A program made the position numbers and the translations under genes. A stretch of DNA of 64,000 nucleotides from Bradyrhizobium roseum (GTDB lineage Bacteria; Pseudomonadota; Alphaproteobacteria; Rhizobiales; Xanthobacteraceae). Below the pieces are notes generated by a model. That model was not told where the DNA came from. It saw only the letters and a program-made list of their open reading frames with translations, and searched no databases. Below, piece by piece: positions 20,393 to 30,846 of the stretch; the first letter of the stretch is position 1; each line of letters starts with the position of its first letter. The stretch covers positions 372,001 to 436,000 of the forward strand of contig NZ_CP129212.1 of the NCBI RefSeq assembly GCF_030413175.1, given 5' to 3'.

Positions 20393-21095
20393 GACTCGGT
20401 CATATGGCACTTCAGCCGCTCGGGTCGAGGGCTTGCAAAGGTTGTTTGCGCACTTAGGCGTGTTGATTGTGATTTTGATGACGGCCGGGCCGGTTCTGGC
20501 CCAGTCCCCAGTTCAAGTGCCCGCCAAGCCGGTCAAAATGGTCGTTCTCGGCGATTCCCTGAGCGCCGGTTTCGGTCTGCCGGCCTCGGCGGCGTTTCCG
20601 GCGCGTTTGCAAAAAGCCTTGGCTGACAAGGGGATAAAGGTCGACATGATCAATGCCGGGGTATCCGGCGATACTTCTTCCGGGGGGCGCGACCGACTGG
20701 ACTGGTCGATCCCCGAGGGAACCGAGGCGGTGATCCTCGAACTCGGCGCCAACGATGCGCTGCGCGGAGTCGACCCCGCCGTCACCCGCACGGCGATCAG
20801 TGATATCCTGACGCGTCTGAAGGCGCGCAAGATTGCCGTGCTGATGTGCGGGATGCTCGCCCCACCCAATTACGGCAGCGACTATGCTGCGCGCTTCAAC
20901 GCGATCTATCCGGAGCTTTCGAAATCCTTCGACGTGCCGCTCTATCCGTTCTTCCTGGAAGGGGTGGCCGCCGACGCAAAACTGAACCAGGCGGACGGGA
21001 TGCACCCGACCGCGGAGGGCATCGACGTTATCGTAAAGAACATCCTGCCCATGGTGGAGGCATTTCTCGGGACGATCTCCGGGCAACGGAGTTGA
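20391..21095 (+). CDS. tesA: Periplasmic SGNH arylesterase / lysophospholipase, TesA-like
   Basis: A 234-residue protein with a signal peptide (about residues 1-36, with the hydrophobic core LGVLIVILMTAGP and end VLAQ). SGNH blocks are clear: block I GDSLSAGFGLP with the catalytic serine, block II glycine within SGDTSSGG, block III GANDALRG, block V DGMHPTAEG with Asp and His. It matches TesA (thioesterase I / lysophospholipase L1). The ATG at 20391 and the divergent ABC-ATPase ATG share the tetranucleotide CATG; an alternative ATG at 20379 would make the coding regions overlap by 14 bases. Confidence 0.9.
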   Translation: MTRSYGTSAARVEGLQRLFAHLGVLIVILMTAGPVLAQSPVQVPAKPVKMVVLGDSLSAGFGLPASAAFPARLQKALADKGIKVDMINAGVSGDTSSGGRDRLDWSIPEGTEAVILELGANDALRGVDPAVTRTAISDILTRLKARKIAVLMCGMLAPPNYGSDYAARFNAIYPELSKSFDVPLYPFFLEGVAADAKLNQADGMHPTAEGIDVIVKNILPMVEAFLGTISGQRS

Positions 21096-21273
21096 AAAAG
21101 GGGCATTGCTAACGTTAACGCCGGTTTTCCCCGTGGCTTTTTCGGGCTGCGCGCGGGGCGTGCTTCGCAGGGTCATATAAGTCGGATAGAAATTGGTGAT
21201 CGGTGATTCGTCACCGGGTTTGCTTCCAGGCGTGAGCCTTAAAAGCTGACGCCTTCGCATCGAGGATCTCGCG

Positions 21274-21810
21274 ATGCCGCGTTTGTTTGCTGGACTGGAA
21301 ATCCCGGCCGAGATCGGCCAGAGCCTTTCCAATTTGCGTGGCGGCCTTCCCGGCGCCCGCTGGATCGATCCCGAAAATTATCACGTTACCCTGCGCTTTA
21401 TCGGCGATATCGACGGCATGTCGGCGAACGAAATCGCCTCCATGCTGTTTCGGGTCAACCGCAAGCCGTTCGAGGTCAAGGTGCAGGGCCTGCAGAGCTT
21501 TGGCGGCAAGAAACCGCGCGCGGTGGTCGCCTCGGTCGAGCCGTGCCGGCCGCTGATCGAACTGCAGGCCGAACTCGAGCGGCTGATGCAGCGGCTCGGT
21601 CTCGATCCCGAGGGCCGCAAATTCACGCCGCATGTGACCTTGGCGCGGCTGCATGATGCGTCGAGCCGGGATGTCGCGGATTATCTTTCGGTGCGCGGCT
21701 ATTTTCCGAGCCGGACCTTCATGGCCTCGCGCTTCGTGCTGTTCTCGTCGCGCGCCTCCACCGGCGGCGGGCCTTACGTGGTCGAGGATTCCTACGCGCT
21801 GAGTGCGTGA
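21274..21810 (+). CDS. thpR: RNA 2',3'-cyclic phosphodiesterase (2'-5' RNA ligase family)
   Basis: A 178-residue member of the 2H phosphoesterase family. The two HxT motifs are HVTLRFIGD (about residue 38) and HVTLARLHD (about residue 119), at normal spacing. The length is standard for ThpR. It opens RNA 2',3'-cyclic phosphates and can ligate 2'-5' in vitro; the physiological substrate is not settled. The upstream 178 bases hold a small CGGTGA-TTCG-TCACCG hairpin (about 21204-21219), and the gene looks monocistronic. Confidence 0.93.
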   Translation: MPRLFAGLEIPAEIGQSLSNLRGGLPGARWIDPENYHVTLRFIGDIDGMSANEIASMLFRVNRKPFEVKVQGLQSFGGKKPRAVVASVEPCRPLIELQAELERLMQRLGLDPEGRKFTPHVTLARLHDASSRDVADYLSVRGYFPSRTFMASRFVLFSSRASTGGGPYVVEDSYALSA

Positions 21811-21841
21811 GGGCAGGTGTTAGTCACGCCCACCGGCGTCA

Positions 21842-21969
21842 TCATCCGCCAACGGGTCGGCGCTTTGCGCCGCCCGATGACAGGCGCCGGCGGATGATTC
21901 AGTATTCCAGACACGCCTGAAATTGGGCCGAGAAGCCGCGGCATACGGGATGCCCGCCTGCGCGGGCAT
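21842..21969. repeat. Pair of palindromic repeats
   Basis: Arms TCATCCGCC (21842-21850) and GGCGGATGA (21889-21897) enclose GGGTCGGCGC...GCGCCGCCC, which also folds. A second unit is a perfect hairpin ATGCCCGC-CTGC-GCGGGCAT at 21950-21969. Both resemble short mobile palindromes of Bradyrhizobium. No coding frame here is convincing. Confidence 0.65.
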
Positions 21970-22046
21970 GACGGGATGGTGTTTGCATGCCTCCAGCGCC
22001 AATTCACGACTTGCAATTTCCCTTCGCATAAGGCCGTAAGGGGGGC

Positions 22047-23228
22047 ATGCCGCCGACCCAATCCTCGTTCCATTCCCAGTATCAGGCCCTCGTCGACTCC
22101 GGTGCGATCGAGGCCGATCCGGCGCAGGCGGAAGCCGCGGAAGCCTTCGCCGCCCTCGAAGAGCGGCTGTCGGGCTACAAGCCGGCGAAGAAGCTCAGCC
22201 TGCTGGGGCGGCTGTTCGGCGACAAGGGCGAGCCGCCGCCGCGCGGGCTTTACGTGCATGGCGAGGTCGGCCGCGGCAAGACCATGCTGATGGACCTGTT
22301 CTTTCAGCACTCGCCGGTCCGGCACAGGCGCCGCGCGCATTTCCATGAATTCATGGCCGAGGCGCATGAGAAGATCTATGCCTACCGTCAGAACATGGCG
22401 CGCGGCGAGATCGCCGACGGCGACGTCATCGAACTGACGGCGAACGCGATCTTCGACGAGGCGTGGCTGTTGTGTTTCGACGAATTCCACGTCACCGACA
22501 TCGCCGACGCCATGATTTTGGGACGACTGTTCTCAAAATTGTTCGAACTCGGCACGGTGGTGGTGGCGACCTCGAACGTCGCGCCCGAAAACCTCTACAG
22601 GGGCGGCCTCAACCGCGCGCTGTTCCTGCCCTTCATCAAGCAGATCGAAGACCGCATGGACGTGCTCAGGCTCGACGCGCGCACCGATTTCCGGCTGGAA
22701 AAGCTCGCTGGCGTGAAGATGTGGCTGGTGCCTCCGGACGACGAGGCTGGCGCCGCGCTCGATCGCGCCTGGCGCCGGATGACCGGCAATGCGCCGTGCA
22801 AGCCGCGCGACATCATCATCAAGGGCCGCGTGCTGCGCGTACCCTGTTCGGCGCACGGCGTCGCGCGGTTTTCGTTTGCCGACATCTGCGAAAAGCCGCT
22901 CGCCGCGTCGGACTATCTGCGGCTGGCGCATGATTATCACACGATCCTGATCGACGGCATTCCGGTGATGGATTATCCCGAGCGCAACGCCGCCAAGCGT
23001 TTCATCTCGCTGATCGATACGCTCTACGACAATGCCGTGAAACTGATGGCCTCGGCCGCGGCCGACCCGGTCTCGCTGTATCTGGCGACCGACGGTGTCG
23101 AGGCCAACGAGTTCAAGCGGACTTCTTCGCGGCTGATCGAAATGAGCTCGGAATCCTATCTGGCGCTCCCGCATGGCCGGAAGGACTCTTCCGCCAGCGG
23201 GTCGAGCACGGGGCTGGTGGAGACTTAA
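22047..23228 (+). CDS. zapE: Cell division AFG1-like ATPase ZapE
   Basis: A 393-residue P-loop ATPase. Walker A is GEVGRGKTMLMD (about residues 72-83), preceded by RGLYVHG; Walker B is LLCFDEFHVTD (about 140-150); the arginine-rich RHRRRAHFHEFM is typical. ZapE (YhcM/AFG1 family) is an ATPase that associates with the Z ring during constriction. A G-run (GGGGGG) before the ATG serves as ribosome-binding site. In rhizobia this gene commonly precedes mdh-sucCDAB, as it does here. Confidence 0.94.
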   Translation: MPPTQSSFHSQYQALVDSGAIEADPAQAEAAEAFAALEERLSGYKPAKKLSLLGRLFGDKGEPPPRGLYVHGEVGRGKTMLMDLFFQHSPVRHRRRAHFHEFMAEAHEKIYAYRQNMARGEIADGDVIELTANAIFDEAWLLCFDEFHVTDIADAMILGRLFSKLFELGTVVVATSNVAPENLYRGGLNRALFLPFIKQIEDRMDVLRLDARTDFRLEKLAGVKMWLVPPDDEAGAALDRAWRRMTGNAPCKPRDIIIKGRVLRVPCSAHGVARFSFADICEKPLAASDYLRLAHDYHTILIDGIPVMDYPERNAAKRFISLIDTLYDNAVKLMASAAADPVSLYLATDGVEANEFKRTSSRLIEMSSESYLALPHGRKDSSASGSSTGLVET

Positions 23229-23376
23229 AAGTCCCGCCGCCTTCAGCGCGTCGTTTGGCGTGTAAGGACGGAGGCGGCTCTGGCATACCTGATCGAAATC
23301 AAGGCAAGGCCCTACAATCGGGCATAGTCCCGTCTTGAACCGGCCTATCGAAAGGGATAACCAGCGATCCGACTGA

Positions 23377-24387
<1,011 letters not shown>

Positions 24388-24398
24388 TTTGACTAAAG

Positions 24399-24424
24399 CT
24401 TCCGCTCCCTGTCGGGAGCGGAAG
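24399..24424 (+). terminator. Perfect 11-bp hairpin between mdh and sucC
   Basis: CTTCCGCTCCC (24399-24409) and GGGAGCGGAAG (24414-24424) form a perfect stem with a 4-base loop, 11 bases after the mdh stop. There is no T-run, so it may be an attenuating or mRNA-stabilising element that sets the ratio between mdh and suc messages rather than a full terminator. Confidence 0.55.
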
Positions 24425-24520
24425 TGTCAGAGGGTTGCAGTTTCATTGGCATGTGGTATGCCAACTACCAATGCCGGTGATCTGTAGAATTTGCCGCACA
24501 GGGTTTTGGGGAGCGTCCAG

Positions 24521-25720
<1,200 letters not shown>

Positions 25721-25722
25721 CG

Positions 25723-26199
25723 ATGCCTGACCATCTCGACGCACCGGCCCCGCTGGACGAGCACCGCAAGCTCGCGGCTCTCGCGGGCGAATGGGCTGGC
25801 GAGGAAATGGTCTACCCCTCGCGCTGGAACGCCGGCGGTCCGGCGCTTTCGCGGGTCGTCGCGCGCATCGATCTCAACGGCTTCTATCTGATCCAGGACA
25901 CGTTGCAGACGCGCGACGGCAAGGAAACCTTCGCTACCCATGGCGTCTTCACCTACGACCGCGACGACCGGACCTACAAATTGTTCTGGCACGATTCGCT
26001 CGGCTACTACTCGCCGGCGCCGGCCTCCGGCGCCTGGGTCGGCAACAAGCTGACGCTGGTGCGCGGCTCGCTGCGCGGCAACGCGCGGCACGTCTACGAA
26101 ATCGTCGACAAGGACAGTTACACCATGAAGATCCAGTTCTCACCCGATGCCGAGGGCTGGACCGACGTGCTTACCGGCACGTATCGGCGGGTGAACTGA
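25723..26199 (+). CDS. DUF1579-like small protein within the suc operon
   Basis: A 158-residue soluble protein without signal peptide. LAALAGEWAGEEMVYPSRWN followed by ARIDLNGFYLIQDTLQTRDGKE, then THGVFTYDRDDRTYKLFWHDSLGY and a terminal VLTGTYRR, resemble DUF1579 (a lipocalin-like beta-barrel). It starts 2 bases after the sucC stop, so it is translated from the sucC message. Function unknown; no catalytic residues are obvious. Codon use and G+C resemble sucC, unlike the next gene. Confidence 0.8.
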   Translation: MPDHLDAPAPLDEHRKLAALAGEWAGEEMVYPSRWNAGGPALSRVVARIDLNGFYLIQDTLQTRDGKETFATHGVFTYDRDDRTYKLFWHDSLGYYSPAPASGAWVGNKLTLVRGSLRGNARHVYEIVDKDSYTMKIQFSPDAEGWTDVLTGTYRRVN

Positions 26200-26207
26200 G
26201 AGCTTGA

Positions 26208-26708
26208 ATGACCGGATATCCGATGGCGTGGGAGGCGGCAACAAGCATGGATCGGCTTCCGGAAACATGCCCTTACACAATTGCGGAGATGGAAGAGTAC
26301 CTTTTCGCCAATCATTATCACTGGTCGCGCGACGAGGCGCCGACGACATTTAACGTCAGCGGACCATGTGCTCACAAGGTGGAGTCCGACAGGCGTTACT
26401 GGCTATTTGAAGCGGAAAAAGATCGTTTGGCCGGTCGCCAGGAGATTTTGTGTCCGATCTGTCAGAAGCAACATGTCTTGGAACCGCATCACGGAGATCA
26501 CGCCACTAATCCGGGTCAGGCTCCGCGCGCTGATGAGGCTCGGCAACCGCAATGGTTCGTCGTTGTCGGCACAGGAAACGGTTGCTTCGATCCGTCGAGC
26601 AAGATGCGACGATGGCTATACGCTGAGACGAACGACGACGATCTGTCGCCGGAACAATTCCTCGAAAAAGCTTACCGCGAACAACTTGTGGCAGATGCCC
26701 GGAGCTAA
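26208..26708 (+). CDS. Unrecognised 166-residue protein inserted before sucD
   Basis: I do not recognise this protein. It starts 8 bases after the DUF1579-like gene and stops 6 bases before sucD, so it must share the suc transcript. It has five cysteines, including a CPICQKQH pair (about residues 86-93), a GPCAHK (about 53), and many histidines (HYH, HHGDH), which suggests a small metal-binding fold. A C-terminal DDLSPEQFLEKAYREQL looks helical. There is no signal peptide or membrane span. Base composition is lower than its neighbours: line 26341-26400 has 33 G/C of 60 against 40 of 60 for 25381-25440 in sucC. Start choice is uncertain (ATGs also at 26223 and 26247). Confidence 0.7.
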   Translation: MTGYPMAWEAATSMDRLPETCPYTIAEMEEYLFANHYHWSRDEAPTTFNVSGPCAHKVESDRRYWLFEAEKDRLAGRQEILCPICQKQHVLEPHHGDHATNPGQAPRADEARQPQWFVVVGTGNGCFDPSSKMRRWLYAETNDDDLSPEQFLEKAYREQLVADARS

Positions 26709-26714
26709 GTGAAC

Positions 26715-27599
26715 ATGTCAGTCCTGATCGATAAGAATACCAAAGTCATCTGCCAGGGTTTTACGGGCAAGAACGGCACCTTCCATTCGGAAGCCGCGAT
26801 CGCTTATGGCACCAAGATGATGGGCGGCACTTCACCCGGCAAAGGCGGATCGACTCATCTCGGTCTGCCGGTGTTCGACACCGTCGCAGAGGCGCGCGAG
26901 AAGACTGGGGCCGATGCTTCGGTGATCTATGTGCCGCCGCCGGGCGCGGCGGACGCGATCTGCGAGGCGATCGATGCGGAAATCCCGCTGATCGTGTGCA
27001 TCACCGAGGGCATCCCAGTGCTCGACATGGTGCGCGTGAAGCGCTCCCTCTCGGGTTCCAAATCGCGCCTGATCGGGCCGAACTGCCCGGGCGTGATGAC
27101 CGCGGGCGAGTGCAAGATCGGCATCATGCCGGCCAACATCTTCAAGCCCGGCAGCGTCGGCATCGTCTCCCGCTCGGGCACGCTGACCTATGAAGCCGTG
27201 TTCCAGACCACCCAGGAAGGCCTCGGCCAGACCACCGCGGTCGGCATCGGTGGCGACCCGGTCAAGGGCACCGAATTCATCGACGTGCTGGAAATGTTCC
27301 TCGCCGACCCCAAGACCACCTCGATCATCATGATCGGCGAAATCGGCGGCTCGGCCGAGGAAGACGCCGCCCAGTTCATCAAGGACGAGGCCAAGCGGGG
27401 CCGCAAGAAGCCGATGGTTGGGTTTATCGCCGGCGTCACGGCCCCTCCCGGCCGTCGCATGGGCCATGCCGGTGCCATCATCTCCGGCGGCAAGGGCGAC
27501 GCCGGATCGAAGACTTCCGCGATGGAAGCGGCTGGAATTACGGTCTCGCCGTCACCGGCGCGGCTGGGTCATACCCTTGCCGAAAAATTGAAGTCTTAA
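26715..27599 (+). CDS. sucD: Succinyl-CoA synthetase, alpha subunit
   Basis: A 294-residue subunit. CoA-binding Rossmann region [15 protein letters not shown] (residues 12-26), [18 protein letters not shown] (about 118-135), and the phosphohistidine loop [15 protein letters not shown] (about 250) are present. The ATG at 26715 gives the family-typical [15 protein letters not shown]; a GTG at 26709 abuts the previous stop codon. Partner of sucC, from which it is separated by about 1 kb of other genes. Confidence 0.97.
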   Translation: MSVLIDKNTKVICQGFTGKNGTFHSEAAIAYGTKMMGGTSPGKGGSTHLGLPVFDTVAEAREKTGADASVIYVPPPGAADAICEAIDAEIPLIVCITEGIPVLDMVRVKRSLSGSKSRLIGPNCPGVMTAGECKIGIMPANIFKPGSVGIVSRSGTLTYEAVFQTTQEGLGQTTAVGIGGDPVKGTEFIDVLEMFLADPKTTSIIMIGEIGGSAEEDAAQFIKDEAKRGRKKPMVGFIAGVTAPPGRRMGHAGAIISGGKGDAGSKTSAMEAAGITVSPSPARLGHTLAEKLKS

Positions 27600-27643
27600 T
27601 TCAGTTCTTGGTTCTTTTAGGCGCGAAACTCCGTCCTAAATAG

Positions 27644-27686
27644 GGTAAAGATGCTTTACCGAGCTGGTTCGGGCCTCCGGACCGGC
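27644..27686 (+). other. Two hairpins between sucD and sucA
   Basis: GGTAAAG-ATG-CTTTACC (27644-27660) is a perfect 7-bp stem. GCTGGTTCGG (27663-27672) pairs with CCGGACCGGC (27677-27686) with one mismatch. Together they could attenuate or separate the sucCD and sucAB messages, or mark a processing site. Confidence 0.4.
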
Positions 27687-27735
27687 TTAAGCGCCGTTTT
27701 CCATGCGCAAAGCGAAAAATTACCAGGACGCCATC

Positions 27736-30693
27736 ATGTCTCGCCAGGACGCGAACGCAGCATTTGCCCTTTCCTCGTTTTTGCAGGGCACCAACGCCAC
27801 CTACATCGACGGTCTCTACGCCCGCTACGAGCAGGATCCCGCCTCGGTCGATCCCGAGTGGCAGGAATTCTTCAAAAGCCTCAAGGACGCCCCGGCCGAC
27901 GTCCAGAAGAACGCCGAAGGCCCCTCCTGGGGACGCGACAACTGGCCGCTCACGCCGCGCGACGATCTCACCTCCGCCCTCGACGGCAACTGGGCGCAGG
28001 TCGAAAAAGCTGTCGGCACCAAGCTTGCCGCCAAGGCGCAGGCCAAGGGCGTCGAACTGTCGGCCGCCGACGCCACCCAGGCGACGCGCGATTCGGTCCG
28101 CGCTTTGATGCTGATCCGCGCCTATCGCATCCGCGGTCATTTCTTCGCGAAACTCGATCCGCTCGGCATCGAGGCGCCGCGCGACCGCGAAGAGCTCGAT
28201 CCGCGCTCCTATGGCTTCACCGACGCCGATTTCGACCGCAAGATCTTCCTCGATCACGTGCTCGGCCTCGAATACGGCAACCTCCGCGAAATCGTCGCGA
28301 TCTGCGAGCGCACCTACTGCCAGACGCTCGGCGTCGAATTCATGCACATCACCAACGCCGCGCAGAAAGCCTGGATCCAGGAGCGCATCGAAGGTCCGGA
28401 CAAGGAAATCAGTTTCACCCGCGAGGGACGCCGCGCGATCCTCAACAAGCTGATCGAAGCCGAAGGCTTTGAAAAATTCTGCGACCTCAAGTTCACCGGC
28501 ACCAAGCGCTTCGGCCTCGACGGCGGTGAATCGCTGATCCCGGCGCTGGAGCAGATCATCAAGCGCGGCGGTAATCTCGGCGTGAAGGAAATCGTTCTGG
28601 GCATGCCGCATCGCGGCCGGCTCAACGTGCTGACGCAAGTGATGGGCAAGCCGCACCGCGCGCTGTTCCACGAATTCAAGGGCGGCTCCGCCAACCCGGA
28701 CGCGGTCGAAGGCTCCGGCGACGTCAAATACCATCTCGGCGCGTCGAGCGACCGCGAGTTCGACGGTAACAAGATCCATCTGTCGTTGACCGCGAACCCG
28801 TCGCATCTGGAAATCGTCGATCCCGTCGTGCTCGGCAAGGTGCGCGCCAAGCAGGACCAGCATGGCGATCCGCCGGACATGCGCATTTCCGTGCTGCCGA
28901 TGCTGATGCACGGCGACGCGGCGTTCGCCGGCCAGGGCGTGGTGGCCGAATGTTTCGCCTTGTCGGACCTGAAGGGTTACCGCACCGGCGGTTCGCTGCA
29001 TTTCATCGTCAACAACCAGATCGGCTTCACGACGTACCCGCGCTACTCGCGCTCCTCGCCGTACCCGTCCGACGTTGCCAAGATGATCGACGCGCCGATC
29101 TTCCATGTGAACGGCGACGATCCGGAAGCCGTGGTGTTCGCGGCCAAGGTCGCGATCGAGTTCCGGCAGAAATTCCACAAGCCTGTCGTCATCGACATGT
29201 TCTGCTACCGCCGCCATGGCCATAACGAGGGCGACGAGCCGGCGTTCACCCAGCCGGTGATGTACAAGAAGATCGCGACGCATCCCGGCACGGTCGAGAT
29301 CTATTCCAAGCGGCTGATCGCCGACGGCGTCATGACCGAAGGCGAGGTCGAGAAGGCCAAGGCCGACTGGCGCGCGCGGCTCGACGCCGAGCTCGAGGCC
29401 GGCTCCGGCTACAAGCCGAACAAGGCCGACTGGCTCGACGGCAAGTGGGCGGGCTTCAAGTCCGCCGACCAGGAAGAAGACGCCCGCCGCGGCGTTACCG
29501 GCGTCGACGTCAACATCCTCAAGGATATCGGCCGCAAGATCACCAAGGTGCCGGATGGTTTCCGGGTTCACCGCACCATCCAGCGCTTCCTGGAAAACCG
29601 TGCGAAAGCGATCGACAACGGCGCCGGCATCGACTGGGCGACCGGCGAGGCGCTGGCATTCTGCACGCTGCTGCACGAAGGCCATCACGTCCGCCTGTCC
29701 GGACAGGACTCGGAGCGCGGCACCTTCTCGCAGCGCCATTCGGTGCTGATCGACCAGGAAGACGAGAGCCGCTACACGCCGTTCAACCATCTCGGCCACG
29801 ACCAGGGCCATTACGAGGTCATCAACTCGCTATTGTCGGAAGAGGCAGTGCTCGGCTTCGAGTATGGCTATTCGCTGGCCGAGCCGAAGGCGCTTACGAT
29901 GTGGGAAGCGCAGTTCGGCGACTTCGCCAACGGCGCCCAGGTGCTGTTCGACCAGTTTATCTCGTCGGGCGAGCGCAAATGGCTGCGCATGTCCGGCCTC
30001 GTCTGCCTGCTGCCGCATGGCTATGAAGGGCAGGGGCCGGAGCATTCCTCGGCGCGGCTGGAGCGCTTCCTGCAGATGTGCGCCGAAGACAACATGCAGG
30101 TGGTGTATCCCACCACGCCGGCAAATTACTTCCACGTGCTGCGGCGCCAGCTGCATCGCGAAATCCGCAAACCCCTGATCGTGATGACGCCGAAGTCGCT
30201 GCTGCGCCACAAGCGCGCGGTCTCGCGGCTGGACGAACTGGGCGCGGACACCACCTTCCATCGCATCCTGTACGATGACGCCCAGATGCAGCCCGACGAG
30301 AAGACCAGGCTGGTGGCGGACGACAAGATCAAGCGCGTCGTGCTCTGCTCGGGCAAGGTCTATTACGATCTCTACGACGAGCGCGAGAAGCGCGGCATCG
30401 ACGACATCTACATCATGCGCATCGAGCAGCTCTATCCCGTGCCGCTCAAGGCGCTGGTGCAGGAGCTGGCGCGCTTCAAGAACGCCGAAGTGGTGTGGTG
30501 CCAGGAAGAGCCGCGCAACATGGGCTCATGGCACTTCATCGAGCCCTATCTCGAATGGGTGCTGAACCAGATCCATGCGCCGAACCGCCGTCCGCGTTAC
30601 GCGGGCCGCGCCGCGTCGGCCGCAACCGCCACCGGCTTGATGTCGAAGCATCTGGCGCAGCTCAAGGCGCTGCTGGATGACGCGCTGAGCTAA
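27736..30693 (+). CDS. sucA: 2-oxoglutarate dehydrogenase E1 component
   Basis: A 985-residue thiamine-diphosphate enzyme decarboxylating 2-oxoglutarate and transferring succinyl to E2. Visible: N-terminal FLQGTNATYIDGLYARYEQDP, GMPHRGRLNVL (about 290), MHGDAAFAGQGVVAE (about 390), VNGDDPEAV (about 460), CYRRHGHNEGDEPAF (about 495), GQDSERGTFSQRH (about 655) and the C-terminal CQEEPRNMGSW. The ATG at 27736 gives MSRQDANAAF, matching rhizobial SucA; an upstream ATG at 27703 is less likely. AGGA lies upstream of the start. Confidence 0.97.
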   Translation: MSRQDANAAFALSSFLQGTNATYIDGLYARYEQDPASVDPEWQEFFKSLKDAPADVQKNAEGPSWGRDNWPLTPRDDLTSALDGNWAQVEKAVGTKLAAKAQAKGVELSAADATQATRDSVRALMLIRAYRIRGHFFAKLDPLGIEAPRDREELDPRSYGFTDADFDRKIFLDHVLGLEYGNLREIVAICERTYCQTLGVEFMHITNAAQKAWIQERIEGPDKEISFTREGRRAILNKLIEAEGFEKFCDLKFTGTKRFGLDGGESLIPALEQIIKRGGNLGVKEIVLGMPHRGRLNVLTQVMGKPHRALFHEFKGGSANPDAVEGSGDVKYHLGASSDREFDGNKIHLSLTANPSHLEIVDPVVLGKVRAKQDQHGDPPDMRISVLPMLMHGDAAFAGQGVVAECFALSDLKGYRTGGSLHFIVNNQIGFTTYPRYSRSSPYPSDVAKMIDAPIFHVNGDDPEAVVFAAKVAIEFRQKFHKPVVIDMFCYRRHGHNEGDEPAFTQPVMYKKIATHPGTVEIYSKRLIADGVMTEGEVEKAKADWRARLDAELEAGSGYKPNKADWLDGKWAGFKSADQEEDARRGVTGVDVNILKDIGRKITKVPDGFRVHRTIQRFLENRAKAIDNGAGIDWATGEALAFCTLLHEGHHVRLSGQDSERGTFSQRHSVLIDQEDESRYTPFNHLGHDQGHYEVINSLLSEEAVLGFEYGYSLAEPKALTMWEAQFGDFANGAQVLFDQFISSGERKWLRMSGLVCLLPHGYEGQGPEHSSARLERFLQMCAEDNMQVVYPTTPANYFHVLRRQLHREIRKPLIVMTPKSLLRHKRAVSRLDELGADTTFHRILYDDAQMQPDEKTRLVADDKIKRVVLCSGKVYYDLYDEREKRGIDDIYIMRIEQLYPVPLKALVQELARFKNAEVVWCQEEPRNMGSWHFIEPYLEWVLNQIHAPNRRPRYAGRAASAATATGLMSKHLAQLKALLDDALS

Positions 30694-30846
30694 CTCTTGT
30701 CATTTGTCTCGCCCCGCCTCGTGCGCCATGGCGCACTGGCGCGGGGCATTCAGTACACCGTGCCGTGCGTTTTGATCACGTCCATCCCCGTGCGCAATTG
30801 TGCACAAGGCAGGCGATGACGCGCCAATGATTGAGGAAAGAATACC

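Noticed and set aside
27601..29811. 736-residue open frame antisense to sucA
   Set aside because: It mirrors the sucA reading frame; long antisense frames are common in high-G+C genes and its protein has no domain-like pattern.
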